Translations under genes and position numbers: made by a program
Notes under the pieces: generated by a model
The model's database searches: none
What the model was told of the DNA's origin: nothing
What the model saw: only the letters and a program-made list of their open reading frames with translations
Source of the DNA: Lachnospiraceae bacterium UBA4381
GTDB taxonomy: Bacteria > Bacillota > Clostridia > Lachnospirales > Lachnospiraceae
Direction of reading: 5' to 3'
Length of the DNA: 10,124 bases
Assembly (NCBI GenBank): GCA_002391105.1
Contig: DGRT01000164.1
Span: 12,999 to 23,122, forward strand
In this document: positions 1 through 5,968 of the stretch, in pieces
How the letters are laid out: every line of letters begins with the position of its first letter
How positions within the stretch are numbered: position 1 is the stretch's first letter

Positions 1-23
1 GGGGACAGGCACCTTGTCACATA
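1..23. repeat. Possible dispersed GGGGACAGG-type repeat motif at window edge
   Basis: The first 20 bases contain GGGGACAGGCACCTTGTCAC, an imperfect dyad (GACA-G/C-TGTC around a three-base centre). It sits directly after the stop codon of the epimerase gene. From memory, motifs of this form (GGGGAC..., often ending in TGTCAC/TGACA) recur between genes in many Firmicutes genomes. That recollection could not be checked here. The window begins at the motif, so its true extent is unknown. No T-tract is visible, so it is not called a terminator. Confidence 0.3.
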
Positions 24-1304
24 TTACAGTCTCTCAAGAACCTCCATATACATACGTCCGTTATGATAAGGACATTTCCACGGATCCACTATCGCCTTAT
101 CCGCAATCGGTTTATCATTCATATCCATTTCCGAATACCACTCAGAGCCGGGTCTTGTATCAACTATATGATTCTTCGTGTATTTCCAGATACCGGCAGC
201 AGCTTCAAGATATTCCTCTGTTTTGCCACTTACTTCACTCTCATCTGTATCATATGCAATACCGTTCAGGAAACCGATTATAGCCTCGCACTGTACCCAC
301 CATACTCTGTTTTCGAGCACTCTGCCTTCTTCACACTCAGCAGGCATTCCCTTATCTGTATAAGCAACATTATATATCTTCTCAGTAAGAATCTTTGTTA
401 TATCGCTCATATCATAGACAGTATCCTCTGAGAATTCATTAAGTACATCCACTGTTCTATCTATAAGCCAGGCTGCTTCTATATCATGACCATAGCTGTG
501 AAGATCGATCAGCGTGTTATAATCTGTATCAAAGAAGACCTCCAGTCTCTCCTTCTCCGGATTAAAGACCTTGTTCCTGAAAATGTCCAGCATCTCCAGA
601 ACTTTCGCCTTAACCTCGTCACGTCTTCCATACACATCTTCGGTATCAACTCTGTAAAGCTCCGTATATGCCTCCATCAGATGAAGCAGGGTATTCATAG
701 TCCTTCCGGCCTCTACTCCATTTTCCGAAAGCTTCTCATTTGAAACTTTTTCAAAGAAACGGTTAAATGCTTCCAGATAGCCCTCACTGTCTCTACATCT
801 GGTCTCAATGATATCAAAAAGCTTATATGCAGTTTCCAGAGAAGCCTTTACTCCGGATGCTTCATAGTAAGAAGCAAGCGCATAAACAGCAAAGGACTGA
901 TTGTAGGTATGCTTTGTTTCGTCAGCAGGAATACCATCATAGGAAACCGACCAGTACACTCCTCCGTATTCTTTATCGATAAATGCTTTTTGCAGGAAGC
1001 TGTACGCCTCATCTGCAAAGGTCATATATCCTGTATCACCAAGCCTTACTGCAGCATTTGAGAAAAACCAGAGTATGCGGCTGTTCAGTATGCAGCCCTT
1101 ATCAGCCTTTTTATCCAGTTTGAGAGACTGATCCAGAAGTCCGTAGTATCCGGCATACTCCCTGTCGATCATATGCTCCCAGAAGGGAATCATATGCTTC
1201 TCAAATTCCTCCGTTATTTCACTTTTCATGCTGCCAAGCTTAGAAGCAAGAGGCGCATCCCCCAGTCTTGCTATAATATTATTCTTGTTTTTTCTACTAT
1301 TCAT
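24..1304 (-). CDS. Cellobiose/mannobiose 2-epimerase (AGE family)
   Basis: This enzyme interconverts the reducing-end glucose and mannose of beta-1,4-disaccharides (cellobiose to glucosyl-mannose, mannobiose to mannosyl-glucose) in the cytoplasm. The 426-residue product has the (alpha/alpha)6-barrel signature of the N-acylglucosamine/cellobiose 2-epimerase family. Visible motifs include LNSRILWFF (Arg76), MNTLLHLMEAY (His208), SYGHDIEAAWL (His273, Glu276), WWVQCEA (Trp336, Glu340) and DPWKCPYHNGRM (His414). These match the conserved active-site Arg, three His, two Glu and Trp of characterised cellobiose 2-epimerases. With GH36 and CE2 genes upstream, mannobiose is the likelier substrate, as in gut mannan loci where the product feeds a GH130 phosphorylase (inference). 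The ATG at 1304 has a partial Shine-Dalgarno (AGGCAGG, spacing about 10) and overlaps the stop of a mini-ORF. Met26 (position 1229) is an alternative start closer to the usual family N-terminus, but has little ribosome-site signal. Confidence 0.93.
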   Translation of the reverse strand: MNSRKNKNNIIARLGDAPLASKLGSMKSEITEEFEKHMIPFWEHMIDREYAGYYGLLDQSLKLDKKADKGCILNSRILWFFSNAAVRLGDTGYMTFADEAYSFLQKAFIDKEYGGVYWSVSYDGIPADETKHTYNQSFAVYALASYYEASGVKASLETAYKLFDIIETRCRDSEGYLEAFNRFFEKVSNEKLSENGVEAGRTMNTLLHLMEAYTELYRVDTEDVYGRRDEVKAKVLEMLDIFRNKVFNPEKERLEVFFDTDYNTLIDLHSYGHDIEAAWLIDRTVDVLNEFSEDTVYDMSDITKILTEKIYNVAYTDKGMPAECEEGRVLENRVWWVQCEAIIGFLNGIAYDTDESEVSGKTEEYLEAAAGIWKYTKNHIVDTRPGSEWYSEMDMNDKPIADKAIVDPWKCPYHNGRMYMEVLERL

Positions 1305-1426
1305 TGTATAAGAACCTGCCTTTCTGATCCTGAAAACTTTTCTATATTTAATTTTTCTATATTTAACTTCTCTATATATAACTTTTCTATATTTAACTTC
1401 TCTATATTTAAAGCTATTGTTTCCAT
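1301..1426 (-). CDS. Candidate 41-aa leader ORF of LNIEK pentapeptide repeats
   Basis: A short open frame runs from ATG at 1426-1424 to TGA at 1303-1301 on the minus strand. It encodes METIA, then five pentapeptides (LNIEK, LNIEK, LYIEK, LNIEK, LNIEK), then FSGSERQVLIQ. The stop shares bases with the epimerase start as ATGA, the arrangement typical of translational coupling. The ribosome site is weak (GGA, seven bases before the ATG). The peptide has no signal or membrane segment, and I recognise no family. It is built entirely on the 15-bp tandem array, so open frames arise easily: the epimerase frame is also open across the array, reading KYREV-type repeats, but has no ATG, GTG or TTG start. 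It could be a genuine small protein, a leader that sets epimerase translation, or chance. Confidence 0.35.
   Translation of the reverse strand: METIALNIEKLNIEKLYIEKLNIEKLNIEKFSGSERQVLIQ
1335..1409. repeat. Five-unit 15-bp tandem repeat
   Basis: Five abutting units follow the plus-strand consensus AACTTTTCTATATTT. They lie at 1335-1349, 1350-1364 (one change, AATTT), 1365-1379 (AACTTC and ATAT end), 1380-1394 (identical to unit 1) and 1395-1409 (AACTTC). The array lies in the 177-bp gap between the esterase stop and the epimerase start. Its unit is a multiple of three, so gain or loss of units would keep the overlapping mini-ORF in frame. Each minus-strand unit also carries a TATAGA that loosely resembles a -10 box. 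I see no convincing -35 partner and no terminator in this gap. Confidence 0.92.
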
Positions 1427-1481
1427 TATTAATCCAAAACTATACATACCCGTTACTGATTAATATAATGCGGTCAATATA

Positions 1482-2522
1482 TTACAAAAGACCTTCTTTT
1501 TTTAGAAATGCTGCTATTCTGTCTGCATCCTTTTCATGAGTAATCTTCGATGGATGCTCCGCTGCCATACCATCATTTTTTACATCATGTTCAGGAAGCT
1601 CCAGCCCATAGATTTTCTCAAAGCCCTGAGCCTGAACCTTATCTATAACCTCCTGCACATATTTATAAACCCCCGGTGCCAGTGTCCCCAGCACACAGAC
1701 TATCGCAGCCTCCTTATATGCCATCCTGAGAGTATATAAAAAGCTTTCATATCTGCTCTTAAAGCCATAGAGTACATTTTTATCCGCCATGAGAGGACCG
1801 CTATCATTTGTACCCAGATTCACTATCACTATATCCGGCTGAAATCTGGAATAATCCTCCCGCAGCTCCTTATCATAAAAATAGTTCGTATATGGAAAAA
1901 CCTTAGGAAGTATATTCTCCGGATCTCCGGTATATTCCACAAATACTCCATATCCGGAAACCGAAACCCACTCACTGTTTAGATTCTCTTTTTGAGTAAG
2001 CACCCCCGCATAGCTCAGCTCCGAATCTTCATCTCTGATAGTATATTCTGATACCGGTTCCCCCAGCACTCCAAAACCGCAGGTTATGGAATCACCAATA
2101 AAGAGTGCCTTCTTACGAGTATCCTTAATGTACAGGGTATCTATATCCAGAAGTGTTCCCGGTTTCCCTGCAGCATTTTCTATCTCAAGCAGGCTGAATG
2201 CCACAAAGGACATAGCCGCTTCTGTAATCTTGACTATCCTTACCAGATGCTTTCCTGCTTCCAGCCCGCTTACCACACTGTACCGTCCGTCCATTTTACT
2301 TATGACCATATCCTTATATGGCTTATTATCAACATAGATTCTCAGTCCGGGCTCATTTACGATAGCATTGTCGCCAGTTCTTATTCTAAGAGCCGCATCA
2401 GTTCCTTCCATAAGGAATTCCATAAAGCTGCCGTTATATCCCAGAACAGCCTCTTCATCCCTGTAGATTATCCGTCCTCCAAACCTGAGCTTATTACTCC
2501 CTTTTTCTATCCTGTAATCCAT
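1482..2522 (-). CDS. CE2-type SGNH/GDSL acetylesterase (acetyl-glycan deacetylase)
   Basis: This enzyme likely removes O-acetyl groups from beta-mannan or xylan oligosaccharides; lack of a signal peptide places it in the cytoplasm. An N-terminal beta-sandwich (about residues 1-130) precedes an SGNH hydrolase domain, the layout of CE2 esterases. The nucleophile block is FIGDSITCGFG with Ser145, and the block III motif is NLGTNDSG (Gly237, Asn239). The C-terminal EHPSKITH block supplies the likely catalytic His323. There is no Asp two or three residues before that His, consistent with the Ser-His dyad described for some CE2 members. The start at 2522 was chosen because GGGAGGAG (about 2529-2536) lies eight bases upstream. 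An ATG at 2543 would add seven residues encoded by that ribosome site itself. The gene follows the GH36 stop by 28 bases, so the two are almost certainly cotranscribed. Product length is 346 residues. Confidence 0.88.
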   Translation of the reverse strand: MDYRIEKGSNKLRFGGRIIYRDEEAVLGYNGSFMEFLMEGTDAALRIRTGDNAIVNEPGLRIYVDNKPYKDMVISKMDGRYSVVSGLEAGKHLVRIVKITEAAMSFVAFSLLEIENAAGKPGTLLDIDTLYIKDTRKKALFIGDSITCGFGVLGEPVSEYTIRDEDSELSYAGVLTQKENLNSEWVSVSGYGVFVEYTGDPENILPKVFPYTNYFYDKELREDYSRFQPDIVIVNLGTNDSGPLMADKNVLYGFKSRYESFLYTLRMAYKEAAIVCVLGTLAPGVYKYVQEVIDKVQAQGFEKIYGLELPEHDVKNDGMAAEHPSKITHEKDADRIAAFLKKEGLL

Positions 2523-2550
2523 TATAATGCTCCTCCCAGCCATAACACTC

Positions 2551-4767
2551 TTAAACAGCTATAAAATGATACAGCCTTCCAACACAGTCGCCATACAGCT
2601 TATCCACTACAAAGCCTATATTCATAAGCTCCTCACCTGTAAACTGTTTTCCGTCTCCTCCATCCAGTATATATCTTCTGTCTGGTACAAGCCCAGAAAG
2701 CCTTACCCTCTCAGTCCTGAGATTAGCACCACCAAGCTTCTGAACATATGTGAACAGAGCCTCGTGCTTATCCTTTGAAACGAACATCCAGGACACGGAA
2801 CTGCTGTATCGGTTAATCTGTTCCAGACTGCTCATAGATGTAATCCTGTAATAGTCTCCCTCTCTGACCAGATCATTATATTTCTTATAATCCGCCACCT
2901 GCTTTTTAATACTTGCCTTATCCTCGTCACTAAGCCTTGTAATATCCAGCTCGTAGCCAAATGTACCGGCAAGTGCCACATATCCTCTGGTAGCCATATC
3001 CACTGTCCTGCCCACTATATGATTAGGGCAGATGCTGACATGTGCGCCTATAGCACTCGGAGGATAGATAAGGGCTGTTCCTTCCTGTATTCCAAGTCTC
3101 TCCATAGCATCCGTATCATCAGAACACCAAATCTGAGGACTGTAATACAGCATACCTGCATCAAACCTGGCTCCTCCACTGGAACAGTTTTCCAGAAGCA
3201 GCTCCGGAAACTCCGTAACAAGTCTTTCCATCAGTTCATATACTCCAAGCATATATCTGTGATGAAGCTCTCCCGCCCTGGAACTTACACTTCCCACATC
3301 TGTAAGCGGACGGTTCATATCCCATTTTACATACTTAATGTTGCACTCTCTGAGAACCGAGGCTACAGCTTCATATACATAGTCCCTTACTTCCGGTCTT
3401 GTAAGATCAAGCACAAACTGACTTCTGCACTCTGATGCCGCCCTTCCCGGAATGGCAATCGCCCAGTCAGGATGCTCTCTGTATAGTTCAGAATCCGGAG
3501 ATACCATTTCAGGCTCGAACCAGATACCCATATCCAGACCGATTTCATTTACCTTTTCGCATAATCCCTTAACTCCCTCCGGGAGCTTCTTCAGATAAGG
3601 CTTCCAGTCTCCCAGAGATGAGTTGTCACTATCTCTATGACCAAACCAGCCGTCATCCATTACCAGCATCTCTATGCCGCATTCCCTTGCCTGTCTGGCA
3701 ATCTCCAGAAGCTTATCCATATCAAAATCGAAGTAGGTTGCCTCCCAGTTATTTATAAGTATAGGACGCATCTTATGAAGATACCTGCTTCTTATAACAT
3801 GCCTCCTTATAAGCTCATGGAAATTCCTGGTCATTCCTCCAAGTCCCTTATCAGAATAAACCAGAAATGTCTCCGGAGCTGTGAACTCTTCTCCCGGTTC
3901 CAGCTTCCAGTTAAAATCATATGGATTTATACCCATGACCATTCTGAGAGCATCATGCTGTGTTCTCTCCGTCTCAGCTACAAAATTACCGGAATACATA
4001 AATGCTTCTGCCAGAACCTCTCCTGTATTCTCTGTAGTATCAGGTGTAACCAGCGCCATAAAAGGATGCTCCTGATGGCTGGATATTCCTCTTGAAGAGG
4101 ATACAGATACTCTTCCATGTCCTATCTCTCTTCTGTCAGGTATCCTCTCTCTTGCCCAGGAGCCATGAAGCGTCACGATATCATGACCTCTGAAGGGCAG
4201 CTCCACCGATGAACTCAGAATCTTAGTTATATGAAGACTCTGCTTACATGACATATCTTCACCTGATATATTTCTTACCCTGACACTTTTTACAACTGCG
4301 TCTATTCCTCTAAAAATAGTATATATAAGAACCACCTGAATCAGTCCTGCCACATCCCTTAAGACAATTTCCAGAGATACCGCATCATCATTTCCCTCAA
4401 AGGTCGAAGGCAGCCCGGCAAGACTTTTCTTTCCTTTATATATCTCATGACTGACATACTTCAGCTCTGCTCCACCAAAGCCATCGCCATTCTTTATATC
4501 AAGAGCACTGACTCTGAAGTCTCCTATACCGCTGGTAGGATATTCAAAAGGAAAGCCATCCATAAAGGTACACTTATCCTTTGCCTCCCCCGACATATAG
4601 GTATAGTCCCCAAGTCTGAATACGCTGTCTGTAGGAAAATCCTCCAGTTTTTTTCCATAAAAAATATGCCCCAGATAGCCACCTGCAAGTCCCATAACAT
4701 AAGATGAGGACTCCAGTTGTAACTGGAACATCTTCTTAGCATCATCATAATATATACCAAAATCCAT
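2551..4767 (-). CDS. Alpha-galactosidase, glycoside hydrolase family 36
   Basis: This retaining alpha-galactosidase removes alpha-1,6-galactose from galactomannan or raffinose-type oligosaccharides. It has 738 residues, the usual size for the large bacterial GH36 group, and no signal peptide, so it is cytoplasmic. An N-terminal beta-sandwich (about 1-330) is followed by a TIM barrel with NNWEATYFDF (Trp341), MLVMDDGWFG (Asp371, Asp372) and KYVKWDMNR (nucleophile Asp483). ENCSSGGARFD (Cys528) and WCSDDTDA (acid/base Asp550 most likely, or Asp551) follow, then a C-terminal beta domain. All catalytic elements look intact. The ATG at 4767 was chosen because GGGG lies seven bases upstream; the open frame can also start at TTG 4782, which has no ribosome site. 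It is the first gene of the minus-strand operon GH36-CE2-epimerase and is served by the promoter at 4833-4861. Substrate (galactomannan versus raffinose family) is inferred from its neighbours. Confidence 0.95.
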   Translation of the reverse strand: MDFGIYYDDAKKMFQLQLESSSYVMGLAGGYLGHIFYGKKLEDFPTDSVFRLGDYTYMSGEAKDKCTFMDGFPFEYPTSGIGDFRVSALDIKNGDGFGGAELKYVSHEIYKGKKSLAGLPSTFEGNDDAVSLEIVLRDVAGLIQVVLIYTIFRGIDAVVKSVRVRNISGEDMSCKQSLHITKILSSSVELPFRGHDIVTLHGSWARERIPDRREIGHGRVSVSSSRGISSHQEHPFMALVTPDTTENTGEVLAEAFMYSGNFVAETERTQHDALRMVMGINPYDFNWKLEPGEEFTAPETFLVYSDKGLGGMTRNFHELIRRHVIRSRYLHKMRPILINNWEATYFDFDMDKLLEIARQARECGIEMLVMDDGWFGHRDSDNSSLGDWKPYLKKLPEGVKGLCEKVNEIGLDMGIWFEPEMVSPDSELYREHPDWAIAIPGRAASECRSQFVLDLTRPEVRDYVYEAVASVLRECNIKYVKWDMNRPLTDVGSVSSRAGELHHRYMLGVYELMERLVTEFPELLLENCSSGGARFDAGMLYYSPQIWCSDDTDAMERLGIQEGTALIYPPSAIGAHVSICPNHIVGRTVDMATRGYVALAGTFGYELDITRLSDEDKASIKKQVADYKKYNDLVREGDYYRITSMSSLEQINRYSSSVSWMFVSKDKHEALFTYVQKLGGANLRTERVRLSGLVPDRRYILDGGDGKQFTGEELMNIGFVVDKLYGDCVGRLYHFIAV

Positions 4768-4782
4768 AATTATACCCCACAA

Positions 4783-4817
4783 GATTTTTTACTTAACTTC
4801 TTGGATTTTTTACTTAA
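4783..4817. repeat. 14-bp direct repeat at 21-bp spacing in the GH36 leader
   Basis: GATTTTTTACTTAA occurs exactly at 4783-4796 and again at 4804-4817 (TTAAGTAAAAAATC on the gene strand). The start-to-start spacing of 21 bp is two helical turns, so both copies face the same side of DNA. They lie between the predicted GH36 transcription start and its ribosome site. This would suit a pair of half-sites for a direct-repeat-binding regulator that blocks elongation, or an RNA-level element. The shorter GATTTTTT recurs at 4882. Confidence 0.6.
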
Positions 4818-4832
4818 AAAACTATATTTATA

Positions 4833-4861
4833 TTTATACTAAACTTTGATATATATTTCAA
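4833..4861 (-). promoter_or_regulatory. Sigma-A promoter for the GH36-CE2-epimerase operon
   Basis: On the minus strand a -35 box TTGAAA (4861-4856) and a -10 box TATAAA (4838-4833) are separated by exactly 17 bp. Upstream of the -35, about 4864-4890, the minus strand carries A- and T-tracts (AAAAAAATCTTTTTTAAC) that resemble an UP element. The predicted start site near 4826 leaves a leader of about 60 bases containing the 14-bp direct repeat. An imperfect dyad, TTGATATATATTTCAA (4846-4861), overlaps the -35 box. Confidence 0.65.
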
Positions 4862-4921
4862 CACTTTTATTTGTTAAAAAAGATTTTTTTATTCAAAACC
4901 AGACACCTTTTTGTTTCGGTT

Positions 4922-4950
4922 TTGGCAGTTGCAGAAATAAGTAATATATG
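4922..4950 (+). promoter_or_regulatory. Possible promoter for the ROK kinase
   Basis: On the plus strand TTGGCA (4922-4927) and TATATG (4945-4950) are separated by 17 bp, about 65 bases before the kinase start. The -35 matches consensus at five of six positions, while the -10 is weaker. TATAAC at 4963-4968 is an alternative -10 without a good -35. It is divergent from the GH36 promoter, so a regulator bound in between could act on both. Confidence 0.4.
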
Positions 4951-5014
4951 GCAAGATTTATCTATAACTTAAAACCTTATGAAACAGAAGAATATAAAAC
5001 GGGAGGTACAGAAT

Positions 5015-5935
5015 ATGAAGAAGAGCCCTGAATTCCTGGGTGCATTGGAAGCCGGCGGAACCAAAATGGTTATGGCAATATGTGATACGGATGGAAATAT
5101 AATAAGCAGAAAGATAATTCCCACTAAATCACCAGATGAAACGCTTCCGGAAATGATCAGTTATTATAAAAGCTATGATATATCAGCTCTGGGTATCGCA
5201 ACCTTCGGACCGGTTGATCTTAATAAAAACAGCAGCACCTATGGCAATATTCTTATGACTCCAAAAACGAAGTGGGTTAACTACCCTCTTCTATCCACCT
5301 TCCAAAACAGCCTCCACATCCCAATGCTTATAGATACTGATGTAAACGGCTCCTGTCTGGGAGAGGTAACCTATGGGGACAGCAAAGGACTGACCGATGT
5401 TATATATATCACTATCGGTACAGGAATAGGAGCCGGAATAATCTCCGGAGGAAATATGATCCACGGTATGATGCATCCTGAAGCAGGACATATTCCGGTC
5501 ACCCCAAGATCTGCTGATCCCGGAAAATGTATCTGCCCATACCACACAAACTGTCTTGAAGGACTGGCTTCAGGACCATCCATAGAAAAAAGATGGGGAC
5601 TGACCGCAGATAAACTGCTGGACAGAGACGAGGTCTGGGAACTGGAGGCCGACTATATTTCTGACGCATTAGTCAGCTTTATCATGACACTATCCCCACA
5701 AAGAATCATTCTGGGCGGCGGAGTCATGCATGTTGATGCACTCTTCCCCCTTATCAGAACCAAAGTAAAAGAAAAGCTAAATGGTTATATCCGGTCACAC
5801 GAGCTGGAGGATATGGACAGCTATATCACCCCTCCAAGCCTTAAAGATGATCAGGGAATACTTGGCGCACTGAGGCTCGCTATTACCGCTCTGGAAAATG
5901 CTACAGACAAACCACAGGCACCATCAGGTTATTAG
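5015..5935 (+). CDS. ROK-family sugar kinase, fructokinase-like
   Basis: This enzyme phosphorylates a free hexose (fructose in the closest known subgroup, possibly mannose) with ATP in the cytoplasm. The 306-residue product closely follows the Firmicutes fructokinase pattern. It shows the phosphate loop EAGGTK (12-17), GPVDLN, TDVNG with the catalytic base Asp109, and GTGIGAG (135-141). The zinc site is His159 plus CPYHTNC (Cys174, His177, Cys180). CLEGLASGP, RIILGGGVM and GILGALRLA follow. There is no DNA-binding helix-turn-helix at the N-terminus, so it is a kinase and not a ROK repressor. The ATG at 5015 was chosen because GGGAGG (5001-5006) lies eight bases upstream; an earlier in-frame ATG at 4979 has no ribosome site. 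It is transcribed divergently from the mannan-processing genes. A related fructokinase-like gene sits in the Bacillus subtilis glucomannan operon, supporting a role in hexose recovery. The true substrate is not shown by sequence. Confidence 0.9.
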   Translation: MKKSPEFLGALEAGGTKMVMAICDTDGNIISRKIIPTKSPDETLPEMISYYKSYDISALGIATFGPVDLNKNSSTYGNILMTPKTKWVNYPLLSTFQNSLHIPMLIDTDVNGSCLGEVTYGDSKGLTDVIYITIGTGIGAGIISGGNMIHGMMHPEAGHIPVTPRSADPGKCICPYHTNCLEGLASGPSIEKRWGLTADKLLDRDEVWELEADYISDALVSFIMTLSPQRIILGGGVMHVDALFPLIRTKVKEKLNGYIRSHELEDMDSYITPPSLKDDQGILGALRLAITALENATDKPQAPSGY

Positions 5936-5968
5936 ATAATTCGATCTGGTTATTTAAGAATTAACGTA

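Noticed and set aside
1335..1409. CRISPR-like repeat array
   Set aside because: The units abut with no spacers and are 15 bp, so this is a simple tandem repeat.
1173..1463. 96-aa plus-strand ORF with FNFSI-type pentapeptides
   Set aside because: It is antisense to the epimerase gene and its leader. The repeats are the plus-strand reading of the 15-bp array, and no ribosome site was noted.
3019..3435. 138-aa plus-strand ORF inside the GH36 gene
   Set aside because: Antisense to the catalytic barrel, Ser/Ile/Arg-rich composition typical of shadow frames, no family match.
3637..4095. 152-aa plus-strand ORF inside the GH36 gene
   Set aside because: It lies wholly antisense to intact GH36 coding sequence with no recognisable domain, and is a frame shadow.
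4876..4890. AAAAAA-GA-TTTTTTT palindrome as a terminator
   Set aside because: It has no GC stem and lies upstream of both divergent promoters; it better fits an A/T-tract UP-like element.
4783..5014. CcpA cre site in the divergent promoter region
   Set aside because: I found no match to the cre pattern with its central CG in either orientation.
5936..5968. Bidirectional terminator between the convergent kinase genes
   Set aside because: The 33-base gap has no GC-rich stem or T-tract; only a 4-bp GTTA/TAAC pairing is visible.
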